From Bacteroidales bacterium UBA5235 (GTDB lineage Bacteria > Bacteroidota > Bacteroidia > Bacteroidales > VadinHA17), in contig DHUL01000062.1 in the NCBI GenBank assembly GCA_002409145.1, forward strand, positions 66,633-122,643: a stretch of DNA of 56,011 nt. The letters are read 5' to 3'. Below are positions 23,113-31,268 of this stretch, one piece after another. Under the pieces are notes generated by a model. The model searched no databases, was not told the origin of the DNA, and was given only the letters and a program-made list of their open reading frames with translations. Every line of letters begins with the position of its first letter. Positions within the stretch are counted from its first letter, which is position 1. Position numbers and translations under genes: made by a program.

Positions 23113-24672
23113 TTAAAGTGGGATGTTACCGTGTTTCTTCATTGGTCCCGGGTCTTTCTTTGTGGAGAGTGTCCTGAGGGCCCTGATAACCCTGAACCTT
23201 GTGTTTCGGGGTTCGATCACATCATCGAGGTATCCATACCTGGCTGCCTCGTAGGGGTTGGCAAACTTGTCGCGGTACTCCTGTTCTTTTTTAGCCACGT
23301 ACTCTTTGCGTTCTGCATCATCAGAAATCTCGCTGATGGTTTTGCCTTCAAGGACCTCTATGGCTCCCTGGGGGCCCATCACTGCTATCTCTGCGGTTGG
23401 CCAGGCGTAGTTAATATCGCCTTTCAGCTGTTTTGATGACATCACACAGTGAGCGCCGCCGTAAGATTTCCGGAGGGTGACAGTCACCTTCGGCACATTA
23501 GCTTCGCCGTAGGCGTACATCAGTTTGGCACCGTGAATAATTATACCGCCATACTCCTGGGTTGAACCCGGCAGGAATCCCGGGACATCGACGAAGGTAA
23601 CAATGGGGATATTGAATGCGTCGCAGAAGCGGATGAAGCGTGCAGCCTTTCGGGAGGCCTCTATATCGAGCACTCCGGCGAGATAAGCAGGCTGGTTTGC
23701 AACTATACCCACAGGCATACCGTCAAACCTTGCAAAGCCTACCACGATATTCTTGGCATAGGCTTCATGGACCTCAAGGAAATCATGATAATCAACCACT
23801 CTGACGATCACATCCTTGACGTCATAAGGCTGGCTTGGATTTTCAGGAATAATATCGTTCAGGTCGTCCTCAAGCCTGTCTATCGGGTCATCGCAGTCCA
23901 TCTGCGGGGGTTCTTCGAGATTATTCTGAGGCATAAAACCCAGCAGTTTCCTGATAAGGTCAAGGCCTTCCTTCTCTTCGTCAACGGCAAAATGTGCAAC
24001 CCCTGATTTGGTAGTATGAACGCCGGCGCCACCGAGGTTATCGATGGTAATATCCTCTCCGGTAACGGCTTTTGCCACTTTGGGGCCGGTTACGAACATG
24101 TAGCTGCTTTTGCGGCTCATGATGATATAGTCAGTGAGAGCCGGTGAATAGACTGCTCCGCCGGCGCAGGGGCCGAAGATGGCAGATATCTGGGGTATCA
24201 CTCCTGATGCAAGGATATTGCGCTCAAATATTTCAGCGTAGCCTGCGAGGCTTCTTACACCCTCCTGGATACGGGCTCCTCCGGAGTCATTGATACCAAT
24301 GACCGGAGCGCCGGCCTTCATGGCCTGATCCATTATCTTGCAAATTTTCTGGGCGAAGGTTTCCGAGAGAGACCCGCCGAAGACTGTGAAATCCTGGGCA
24401 AAGACATAAACTACCCTTCCGTCTATGGTTCCGTGGCCTGTTATAACGCCGTCAGAGAGAAATTTTTTGTCTGCCAGCCCGAAGTCCTCGGTCCTGTGGG
24501 TGACGAACATATCATATTCCTCAAAGCTGCCTTCATCGAGCAGCAGGGTAATACGTTCCCTGGCTGTCAGTTTGCCCTTGGAGTGCTGATCTTCAATTCG
24601 TTTTTCACCGCCGCCCTTACGCGCCTTCTCCCTGTACTCAAGGAGCTGCTTGATTCTTTCCTGACTCTTCAT
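23113..24672 (-). CDS. Acyl-CoA carboxyltransferase, methylmalonyl-CoA decarboxylase alpha / propionyl-CoA carboxylase beta type
   Basis: A 519-aa carboxyltransferase that moves a carboxyl group between methylmalonyl-CoA (or propionyl-CoA) and biotin. The crotonase-type tandem fold is visible: KGKLTARERITLLLDEGSF, VYVFAQDFTVFGGSLSE, GINDSGGARIQEGV, IFGPCAGGAVYSPALTDYIIM in the N-half; FVDVPGFLPGSTQEYGGIIIHGAKLMYAY and KSYGGAHCVMSSKQL in the C-half. The neighbouring epimerase, OadG-like subunit and biotin carrier point to methylmalonyl-CoA decarboxylation in the succinate-to-propionate route. The reverse carboxylation is possible. Substrate choice is an inference from context. Symbols mmdA or pccB would both be defensible, so none is given. 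Confidence 0.93.
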   Translation of the reverse strand: MKSQERIKQLLEYREKARKGGGEKRIEDQHSKGKLTARERITLLLDEGSFEEYDMFVTHRTEDFGLADKKFLSDGVITGHGTIDGRVVYVFAQDFTVFGGSLSETFAQKICKIMDQAMKAGAPVIGINDSGGARIQEGVRSLAGYAEIFERNILASGVIPQISAIFGPCAGGAVYSPALTDYIIMSRKSSYMFVTGPKVAKAVTGEDITIDNLGGAGVHTTKSGVAHFAVDEEKEGLDLIRKLLGFMPQNNLEEPPQMDCDDPIDRLEDDLNDIIPENPSQPYDVKDVIVRVVDYHDFLEVHEAYAKNIVVGFARFDGMPVGIVANQPAYLAGVLDIEASRKAARFIRFCDAFNIPIVTFVDVPGFLPGSTQEYGGIIIHGAKLMYAYGEANVPKVTVTLRKSYGGAHCVMSSKQLKGDINYAWPTAEIAVMGPQGAIEVLEGKTISEISDDAERKEYVAKKEQEYRDKFANPYEAARYGYLDDVIEPRNTRFRVIRALRTLSTKKDPGPMKKHGNIPL

Positions 24673-24681
24673 TAAACCTGG

Positions 24682-25104
24682 TTATTTGTTGTTTTTGCTC
24701 TTTTTATCTTCGCACAGTTCGGTAAGCACGCCGAAAGTTGATCCGGGGTGAAGGAATGCTATGCTCAGGCCTTCAGCTCCTTTTCTCGGAGTGCGGTCAA
24801 TAAGCCTGATTCCGGCAGCCTCTGCCTCCCGAAGCTTATCCTCAATCTGGTCTACGGCGAAGGCAATGTGATGAATTCCTTCTCCCCTTTTCCCGATAAA
24901 TTTACCCACCGGACCTTCAGGGTCTGTTGACTCGAGCAATTCGATCTTAGTTTGCCCGATCATAAAAAAAGCGGTCTTCACCTTTTGATCAGCCACTTCT
25001 TCTATGTTGTAGCACTTCAGGCCCAGAACCTTTTCATAGAATGGAAGTGCATCCGCTATGGAATTGACTGCAATTCCAATATGCTCAATATGTGTAGGTT
25101 TCAT
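24682..25104 (-). CDS. mce: Methylmalonyl-CoA epimerase
   Basis: A 140-aa vicinal-oxygen-chelate protein interconverting the (R) and (S) forms of methylmalonyl-CoA. The family pattern is MKPTHIEHIGIAVNSIADAL with the first metal histidine, FFMIGQTKIELLEST, GEGIHHIAFAVDQIED with another metal histidine, and the C-terminal TFGVLTELCE with the ligand glutamate. It is the first gene of the minus-strand cluster and starts nine bases before the carboxyltransferase. This supports a methylmalonyl-CoA rather than an oxaloacetate role for the cluster. Methylmalonyl-CoA mutase is not in the window. Confidence 0.95.
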   Translation of the reverse strand: MKPTHIEHIGIAVNSIADALPFYEKVLGLKCYNIEEVADQKVKTAFFMIGQTKIELLESTDPEGPVGKFIGKRGEGIHHIAFAVDQIEDKLREAEAAGIRLIDRTPRKGAEGLSIAFLHPGSTFGVLTELCEDKKSKNNK

Positions 25105-25196
25105 AAAAAATCGTTAAGAAGTGAGATAATAATAAGAGCATGCAAGTTAAGCCTATTTAACTCATCCTCACACGATAAAAATCATGTTTTCGGGTC

Positions 25197-26759
25197 TCAG
25201 AAGGGGAATTCGGAAGGGACTTCTTTGAGTTCCTCAGTCTCAGGTTTGGAGGCAGCTTCATGTATTGGATTGCCATCAACGAAGATAGCCCTGAATGGTC
25301 TTGTGGGACATGCGTACTCGCAGGCTCCGCAACCTATGCAGATCTCGTCCTTTACTTCAGGTATTACCAGGCGTCCTTCATAGGGTACCATATGGCATGC
25401 TTTGGTGGGACAGTGTTCTGAGCATGCACCACATGCTGTTTTCTCAGTATGGACAATGCAGTTTTCCTTTATAAAGACAGCCTTGCCAATCTGGGTCAGC
25501 TTCTTGGCTTCGAGCATCAGGGGCATAATTGCCCCTGTGGGGCAAACGTCTGTACAACGGGTGCAATCATAGTTGCAGAAGCCACTGTGGAAATCCATCC
25601 TTGGCTGCATTATGCCGGCGAAACCATACTGGTTGACTGAAGGCTGAAGCACATTTGTGGGACAGGCATTAACGCAGAGGGTACATGCGGTGCACCTTGA
25701 GGTGAACATCTCAATGCCTGATGATCCGGGGGGTGATACCGGGTAGAGGCGGTCTTCCCTGACTGTTGATTCCCTGGTGGGCGAAGGTGTGGTATCCTGT
25801 GCCTTCAGCAGTTGTGAGCCTCCGGCAAGGAGAACCAGTGACCCGGCAATGAAGCCGCGACGGGAAGAATCAGTCTTCTCAGGATTCGTCTGTTTCCGCT
25901 TTAGTCTTACCAGTCCGTATGACATGCCTTTTTCCTTGCAAGCGTCAATACAGTTGAAACAGTTGACACACCGGCTCAGGTCAACGGATTTGTTCAGGAA
26001 ATCTATACATGATGATTTGCATGACATTGCACACCTGCCACAACGTGAACACTTGTCCTCCTCGAACCTGATTCTGAAGAGTGACACCTTGCTCAACAGT
26101 CCAAGCAGGGTTCCCACAGGGCAGACAGTATTGCAGTACAACCTTCCATACCTGAAGGCAAGCAGCCCTGTCAGGAACAGGAATGCTGCCGGGATAATGT
26201 AAGCTGCAAGCTCGTAGGGTTTGATATCTACACGATATACCGAATAGATATCGAATTTGCCAAGAATGCCGGCCAGAATATTATTGATGAAAAGCACCAC
26301 CGGCTGTACAAAGTAGGTCATCAGCCTCCCAAAGGTACTGTACGGATCAAGTATAGTGAGCACATATACTCCGCCGATAGCCAGTATTCCTGCTGTTACC
26401 ACAAGAATGAAGTAGCGCAGGATAGTATATGGCTTCTTGTACCCGTATTTGCGGAAACGCCTTTTTACCAGACCTCCCACCCTGCTGATCACGTCCTGGA
26501 GTATACCAAGCGGGCAGAGGAATGAACAGTAGGTCCTTCCGGTGAGGAGAGTCAGGATCAGGATGATGATGAAGCCTGTCGAGGCTGCAACCCCGGCAAT
26601 GACAAACTTGAGGAATGATGGTACGAACTGAAGATATAGTATCGGGCCGAAGGCTTTATCGCCAAGGCTTCCTCTGAAGTCGACAAAGAGAAAAGTAAAA
26701 AGAAGAAGTACGAGGACAGCAAATACTGTACGGATGTGTTTTAAAGCTGAGGACTTCAT
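25197..26759 (-). CDS. Membrane polyferredoxin: NapH-like domain fused to NapG-like ferredoxin domain
   Basis: A 520-aa electron-transfer protein. The N-terminal half has about five membrane helices and two NapH-type motifs, YCSFLCPLG (about 76) and YCNTVCPVG (about 208). These are followed by two cytoplasmic-type 4Fe-4S clusters (CSRCGRCAMSC and CVNCFNCIDAC). At about residue 300 an internal twin-arginine stretch SSRRGFIAGSLVLLAGG looks like the signal of a separate NapG-type protein. It is followed by further ferredoxin motifs CTACTLCVNACP, CTRCTDVCP, CGACSEHCP and CIGCGACEYACP. One reading is that the internal hydrophobic segment carries the last clusters across the membrane. The gene starts six bases after the DUF362 gene, and both have twin-arginine features. 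The terminal donor or acceptor is unknown. Confidence 0.85.
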   Translation of the reverse strand: MKSSALKHIRTVFAVLVLLLFTFLFVDFRGSLGDKAFGPILYLQFVPSFLKFVIAGVAASTGFIIILILTLLTGRTYCSFLCPLGILQDVISRVGGLVKRRFRKYGYKKPYTILRYFILVVTAGILAIGGVYVLTILDPYSTFGRLMTYFVQPVVLFINNILAGILGKFDIYSVYRVDIKPYELAAYIIPAAFLFLTGLLAFRYGRLYCNTVCPVGTLLGLLSKVSLFRIRFEEDKCSRCGRCAMSCKSSCIDFLNKSVDLSRCVNCFNCIDACKEKGMSYGLVRLKRKQTNPEKTDSSRRGFIAGSLVLLAGGSQLLKAQDTTPSPTRESTVREDRLYPVSPPGSSGIEMFTSRCTACTLCVNACPTNVLQPSVNQYGFAGIMQPRMDFHSGFCNYDCTRCTDVCPTGAIMPLMLEAKKLTQIGKAVFIKENCIVHTEKTACGACSEHCPTKACHMVPYEGRLVIPEVKDEICIGCGACEYACPTRPFRAIFVDGNPIHEAASKPETEELKEVPSEFPF

Positions 26760-26765
26760 GAATGG

Positions 26766-27692
26766 TTACATTTTCATCCTGTGTATGTTCATTGTTGCCA
26801 GGTCCATTTTTCCTATGCCCATTCCTGCTGCAAGTGTAATATGTTCCACAGATGACGGTTCCTTGCCCATCATCTTTGCTCCTGCTGCATCTATGGCAAC
26901 CCAGTCAGTGGAGAGCATGAGTGACTTCATGTTCGAGAGGTCAGCCACTGACACGCCACGGGGACCGTTGCGCATCATCACGTTGTAGGCATCCATTACA
27001 TTGAGGTTTGGCTTCTTCGAATAGAGAGCATAGTCAGCAATGCACTGGTTGAGATTGTTCCTGTGCCAGTAGCCACGATCCCATACCACACCCATCATAT
27101 TTTTGAGTGCACCGGTCATCATGGCCGAGCTGTGGTGTTTGAGGATGGGGACATTGATGAAGACATCACTTGACAGTACAAGCTCGTGAACCTTGGCCTT
27201 AGTCAGCTTCTTCCCATTGGGAATGTTGATTTCCTGGTAATAGTTTTCCGAGTTACCTGGTACTATCTTTGCGCCGGCATCCTTCACAGCCTGTTCAATA
27301 CCGGAGTTCTTGTAGCATTTGATCCAGTTGTCACATGTATTGTCAAATACATAAACTTCCTTTGCTCCGGCACGGTAACAATGCTCAATAATTCTTTTTA
27401 CGAGAGCCGGACTGGTGTTGCCTCCCTTTTCAGGCACCACGTCCCAGCCGATGTTGGGCTTAACAAGCACCTTCTGTCCTTTCTTCACGAACGTACCCAT
27501 GCCTCCCAGTGCCTGAATGCCCATGTCAAACATTGCAGCCGGTTCTCCTCCCATCACTGCAATCAGGTCATAGTCAGCACCGGAGGGAAGACGCTTCCCT
27601 GCGAATGCTTTCTCATAACCACCAAAACTCATGAAGGCTCCTGCTGCCAGGCCGGCACCAATTGAACTTCGTAAGAAATTTCTTCTTTTCAT
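26766..27692 (-). CDS. DUF362-domain protein with twin-arginine signal
   Basis: A 308-aa exported protein. The N-terminus MKRRNFLRSSIGAGLAAGAFMSFGG is a Tat-type signal (RRNFL). The DUF362 core has KVLVKPNIGWDVVPEKGG, VFDNTCDNWIKCYKNSGIEQAV, INVPILKHHSSAMMTGALKNMMGVV and LSTDWVAIDAAGAKMMGKE. DUF362 proteins often sit beside or are fused to ferredoxins, and several are annotated as iron-sulfur related, but no firm biochemical function is known to me. The in-frame ATG at 27716 would add eight residues before the Tat motif. I prefer 27692 because Tat signals usually begin close to the arginines. It is coupled to the polyferredoxin gene. Confidence 0.85.
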   Translation of the reverse strand: MKRRNFLRSSIGAGLAAGAFMSFGGYEKAFAGKRLPSGADYDLIAVMGGEPAAMFDMGIQALGGMGTFVKKGQKVLVKPNIGWDVVPEKGGNTSPALVKRIIEHCYRAGAKEVYVFDNTCDNWIKCYKNSGIEQAVKDAGAKIVPGNSENYYQEINIPNGKKLTKAKVHELVLSSDVFINVPILKHHSSAMMTGALKNMMGVVWDRGYWHRNNLNQCIADYALYSKKPNLNVMDAYNVMMRNGPRGVSVADLSNMKSLMLSTDWVAIDAAGAKMMGKEPSSVEHITLAAGMGIGKMDLATMNIHRMKM

Positions 27693-27845
27693 CCCCTGCA
27701 ATTTGATATTACCCAAAAAATGAGAAGGTGCAAAGTAAACATTTTTTTTAATATATCGGTTCCGTATTCTTATATTAGCAGCCTGAGAATACGGCCTTGA
27801 GCGATTTTGCGCTTCCGGCAGATGATGTTAAAAAAAACCAAAAAA

Positions 27846-29072
27846 ATGAAGATACTGTATTATGATTGCTTTTCGGGCATCAGCGGAGACATGAACCTGG
27901 GGGCGCTGCTTGACCTGGGTGTCAGCCCTGAAACTCTGACTGCCGGCCTGAAGAAACTTAATACGCGTGGCTGGAGGCTGGAGATCAGCCGTGACCAGAG
28001 ACATGGCATCACCGGCACAAAAGTTACCGTCATCACGGAGCATGATGGTCATGCGAACGGGCCGGAAGGGAATCACGGGTCAGATCAACATGATCATCAC
28101 CATGATCACAGGAACCTGGCTGACATAGAGAAGATTGTTAAGGAGAGCGGGCTGCCGCCTGCAGTCAGTGAACTGGCCATGAAAATATTCACGCATATTG
28201 CCGAAGCTGAAGCAGCCGTGCATGACAAGCCTTTGCAGGAGGTTCATTTTCATGAGGTGGGTGCAATTGATTCCATTGTTGACATTGTAGGTGCAGCCAT
28301 TTGCCTCAATGAGATTGGTGCGGACAGGATTTATGTTTCTGATATTGAGCTGGGGAGCGGCATGGTAAAGTGCCAGCACGGTCTGCTGCCTGTGCCTGCG
28401 CCTGCCACTGCAAGAATCATAAGTGGCTTCCCGGTTCACCTGGGAGGAGTTGATTTTGAAGCCACCACACCAACAGGTGCTGCAATAATTGCTGCCGTTG
28501 CAGAACCACTGCCACCATCAATGAGGTTGGACATCAGGAAAAGCGGCTACGGTATTGGTCACAGGAACAATCCTTCAAGGCCCAATATACTCAGGGTATT
28601 CCTGGCCCAGACTGCCGGTGAGCCTGATAATGGACATACGGCAAAACTCGTTGAATGCAATGTTGATGATATGAATCCCGAGATGTCGGAGTACATTTCA
28701 GGCAGGCTCTTCGCAGCAGGCGCAGGAGATGTATGGTTCACTCCGGTAATAATGAAGAAGGGGAGGCCGGCCTTCACCCTCAGCATTATCTGTGAGGAGG
28801 ATCAGCTGAATGCTGTCAGGGAGATACTTTTCACCGAGTCAACCACAATCGGGCTGAGGGTTTCATCCTTCTCCAAGGAGACGCTTCACCGTGAGTTTGA
28901 AGAGATTGAAACCAGGTTTGGGAAGGTAACAGTCAAAAAATCATATTTCAACGGCAGACTGGTCTCGGCTAAGCCGGAGGCGGACAGATGTGCGGCCATT
29001 GCAGCCGGGACGGGCATACCGATGAAAAATGTAATTCAGGAAATAATGTCGCTGATCAGAGAAGAGTCATGA
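27846..29072 (+). CDS. larC: Nickel-pincer cofactor biosynthesis protein LarC (nickel insertion)
   Basis: LarC inserts nickel into the thiocarboxylated pyridinium precursor to complete the nickel-pincer nucleotide used by lactate racemase and relatives. The 408-aa protein starts MKILYYDCFSGISGDMNLGALLDLG. It has the characteristic histidine-rich stretch (HDGHANGPEGNHGSDQHDHH, about 73-92), EVHFHEVGAIDSIVDIVG, GLLPVPAPATARI, TPTGAAIIA and a C-terminal LarC2 part with ECNVDDMNPEM and TTIGLR. In Lactobacillus two frames are joined by frameshifting; here one continuous frame encodes both parts. The ATG at 27846 gives the canonical N-terminus, and the open frame upstream is lysine-rich and unlikely to be coding. 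The stop overlaps the larE start (ATGA). Confidence 0.95.
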   Translation: MKILYYDCFSGISGDMNLGALLDLGVSPETLTAGLKKLNTRGWRLEISRDQRHGITGTKVTVITEHDGHANGPEGNHGSDQHDHHHDHRNLADIEKIVKESGLPPAVSELAMKIFTHIAEAEAAVHDKPLQEVHFHEVGAIDSIVDIVGAAICLNEIGADRIYVSDIELGSGMVKCQHGLLPVPAPATARIISGFPVHLGGVDFEATTPTGAAIIAAVAEPLPPSMRLDIRKSGYGIGHRNNPSRPNILRVFLAQTAGEPDNGHTAKLVECNVDDMNPEMSEYISGRLFAAGAGDVWFTPVIMKKGRPAFTLSIICEEDQLNAVREILFTESTTIGLRVSSFSKETLHREFEEIETRFGKVTVKKSYFNGRLVSAKPEADRCAAIAAGTGIPMKNVIQEIMSLIREES

Positions 29073-29872
29073 CTGTTAAACGAAAACTCGACAGACTGAA
29101 GTCGATCCTTTCCGAATCAGGATCAGCAGTCATAGCCCTGTCAGGAGGCACTGACAGCACATTCCTCGCAAGTGTTGCTTCAGAGGTCCCCGGACTGCGT
29201 CTGATGGCCGTGACTGTAAGTACTCCGTACATGTTCTCATCGGAGGTTGATGAGGCTGCCCGATTCTGCAGGGATAAGGGCATTCCCCACCGGCAGGCAG
29301 GGTTTGACATTCCGGCTGCGGTCACCGCAAATCCGCCCGACCGTTGCTATCTGTGCAAGAAGGAGGTGATGAAAGCTATTTCTGCAGTGGCGAAGGAAGA
29401 GGGATACACATTCGTCTTTGACGGCACCAACGCGGATGACCTGCTTGAATACCGTCCCGGTCTCAGGGCGCTCGGAGAGGAGAATGTCAGGAGTCCGCTT
29501 GCCGAAGCCCGTCTGACGAAGGATGAGATAAGGGCGCTGGCGAGGGTAGCCGGCCTGGAAGTGGCTGACAGACCCTCGAACACCTGCCTGCTGACCCGTT
29601 TCCCCCATGATACGGAGATTAATCCCGCGGCTCTCAGGATGGCTGAAGAGGCTGAGCGGATAGTGAGGGAGGCAGGATTCACCGGCGCCCGGGTCAGGGT
29701 GCACGGTGAACTGGTCCGTCTGGAGGTCATGAGGGAGCAGTTTGAACGGTTTGCAGTATTTGAGACAAGAATGGCGATTAGTGTTGCACTGAAAGAGCTC
29801 GGCTACAGATATATAACTATTGACACTGAAGGGTACCGGAGCGGAAGCATGAACAAAACAACAAAAGCATGA
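29069..29872 (+). CDS. larE: Nickel-pincer cofactor biosynthesis protein LarE (sulfur transferase)
   Basis: LarE adenylates and sulfurates the dicarboxylated nicotinate nucleotide to give the two thiocarboxylates that hold nickel. The 267-aa protein has the PP-loop SGGTDS at residues 25-30, DGTNADDLLEYRPG, and the sulfur-donor cysteine in RPSNTCLLTR at Cys173, close to Cys176 of the Lactobacillus enzyme. Two further cysteines in RCYLCKK (Cys93 and Cys96) are present. Some LarE proteins use three cysteines to bind an iron-sulfur cluster that supplies sulfur catalytically, so this may be that type. The ATG overlaps the larC stop (ATGA), and its stop overlaps the larB start. Confidence 0.95.
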   Translation: MTVKRKLDRLKSILSESGSAVIALSGGTDSTFLASVASEVPGLRLMAVTVSTPYMFSSEVDEAARFCRDKGIPHRQAGFDIPAAVTANPPDRCYLCKKEVMKAISAVAKEEGYTFVFDGTNADDLLEYRPGLRALGEENVRSPLAEARLTKDEIRALARVAGLEVADRPSNTCLLTRFPHDTEINPAALRMAEEAERIVREAGFTGARVRVHGELVRLEVMREQFERFAVFETRMAISVALKELGYRYITIDTEGYRSGSMNKTTKA

Positions 29873-30615
29873 ATTCATCAGAACTTGAAAAGATACTGAA
29901 GGAGATAAGAGCCGGAGAGGTAAGCGTTGAAGAGGCAATGGAGAAGCTGCGCGACTTCCCCTATACAGACCTGGGATTTGCACGCATAGACCATCACAGG
30001 GAGCTCAGGACAGGGTATCCTGAGATAGTTTACTGTGCCGGCAAGACGCCTGAACAGGTCAGAGCCATTTTCAAAGCTATGGAGGGTCACGATAATAATA
30101 TAATAGGTACAAGGGCCGGGAGGGAGATGTTTGACTATATCAGTCCCTTCTTCCCGGAGGCGGTCTATTTTGAGATTGCCCGCATTATCAGCATCAGGAA
30201 GAAGGAGATAGTCGCTCCGGCATCGAAAATAGCAATCATTACTGCCGGTACTTCTGACATCCCTGTAGCCGAGGAAGCTGCCGTCACTGCCGAACTGCTC
30301 GGTAACGAGGTTGTAAGGATCTATGACGCAGGAGTGGCGGGAATACACAGACTGGTGGACAAGCTGCCTGAGATAAGGAGATGCAGGGTATCTGTGGTGA
30401 TTGCAGGTATGGAGGGAGCCCTGGCAAGTGTAGTCGGGGGATTGGTAAACATGCCAGTCATTGCTGTTCCCACAAGTGTGGGTTACGGCGCCTCTTTTGA
30501 AGGCATCTCTGCGCTGCTGGCGATGATGACAAGCTGTGCCGCAGGTGTTACGGTGGTAAATATTGACAACGGTTTCGGGGCAGGCTTTGCCGCGAGCCGA
30601 ATAAACAGCCTCTGA
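29869..30615 (+). CDS. larB: Nickel-pincer cofactor biosynthesis protein LarB (NaAD carboxylase/hydrolase)
   Basis: LarB carboxylates nicotinic acid adenine dinucleotide and hydrolyses it, the first step of nickel-pincer nucleotide synthesis. The 248-aa protein has an N-terminal helical region (SELEKILKEIRAGEVSVEEAMEKLRDF) and a C-terminal PurE-like domain with ITAGTSDIPVAEEAAVTAELLG, AGMEGALASVVGGL and AVPTSVGYGASFEGISALLAM. These are typical LarB blocks. The start overlaps the larE stop (ATGA). The order here, C-E-B, is one continuous coupled unit. LarA itself and a nickel transporter are not in the window. Confidence 0.95.
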   Translation: MNSSELEKILKEIRAGEVSVEEAMEKLRDFPYTDLGFARIDHHRELRTGYPEIVYCAGKTPEQVRAIFKAMEGHDNNIIGTRAGREMFDYISPFFPEAVYFEIARIISIRKKEIVAPASKIAIITAGTSDIPVAEEAAVTAELLGNEVVRIYDAGVAGIHRLVDKLPEIRRCRVSVVIAGMEGALASVVGGLVNMPVIAVPTSVGYGASFEGISALLAMMTSCAAGVTVVNIDNGFGAGFAASRINSL

Positions 30616-30620
30616 CTGCA

Positions 30621-31262
30621 ATGGCGGAGGAGCTGCTTCTTTCAACTGCATACTTTCCTCCCGCGGGATACATGAGCCTGATGGCCTGTAGCAGCGGTGT
30701 GCTGATAGAGCGGGAAGAAAACTATCACAAGCAGACCTGGCGCAACAGGTGCATCATCATGAGCGCAAATGGTCCGCTACCCCTGGTTGTACCGGTGCTG
30801 AGGGGGTCATTTCACAAAACAGCCATAAGGAATCTGAGGATAGACAACAGCAGGCGATGGCGCGAGCTGCATCTCAGGGGGATTATCTCTGCCTATGCCG
30901 CCGCTCCCTTTTTCGAGTTTTACTTTGATCTCATCTCCGGTGTTGTATCAAAGACACATACATTCCTGCTCGACCTCAACAGTGAGGCGCTTGAGGCAGT
31001 ATGCCGGGCAACCGGCATTGATGTGCCTGTTGGTTACACCGACTGCTATGAACCGGAGGGGACGAGGGAGAATGACTACAGGTACAGGATTTCGCCAAAA
31101 ACACCGTTGGCGATTCCCGGTTACAGGCATCAGCCCTATACGCAGGTTTTCGGCGGGCAGCAAGGGTTCGTTCCGGGGTTGAGCATAATCGATGTGCTCC
31201 TTAATAACGGCCCAGGGACCCGAGCATTATTGCTGAGGTCCCTGGGAGCAGACAACTGTTAA
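30621..31262 (+). CDS. WbqC-family protein
   Basis: A 213-aa protein. The start LLLSTAYFPPAGYMSLMACS, then ENYHKQTWRNRCIIMSANG, PLVVPVLRGS and the C-terminal QPYTQVFGGQQGFVPGLSIIDVLLNNGPG fit the WbqC family. Members are found in polysaccharide clusters and widely in Bacteroidota, but their function is poorly defined. It starts five bases after larB on the same strand, so it is probably cotranscribed with the lar genes, which is an unexpected companion. The last 17 or so codons contain a strong perfect hairpin (31211-31246). It ends six bases before the convergent outer-membrane protein gene. Confidence 0.85.
   Translation: MAEELLLSTAYFPPAGYMSLMACSSGVLIEREENYHKQTWRNRCIIMSANGPLPLVVPVLRGSFHKTAIRNLRIDNSRRWRELHLRGIISAYAAAPFFEFYFDLISGVVSKTHTFLLDLNSEALEAVCRATGIDVPVGYTDCYEPEGTRENDYRYRISPKTPLAIPGYRHQPYTQVFGGQQGFVPGLSIIDVLLNNGPGTRALLLRSLGADNC
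31211..31246. other. Strong hairpin inside the 3' end of the WbqC-family gene
   Basis: CCCAGGGACC at 31211-31220 pairs perfectly with GGTCCCTGGG at 31237-31246. The 16-base interior contains a further AGCA/TGCT stem with a TTAT loop. It is within coding sequence, 14 bases before the stop codon and next to a convergent gene. There is no T run on either side, so it is not a standard intrinsic terminator but may block or stabilise transcript ends. Confidence 0.6.
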
Positions 31263-31268
31263 CCAACT

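Noticed and set aside
22277..25104. Reading the decarboxylase cluster as oxaloacetate decarboxylase acting on the citrate lyase product
   Set aside because: The carboxyltransferase is of the acyl-CoA (MmdA/PccB) type, not the pyruvate-carboxylase-like OadA type, and an epimerase heads the cluster.
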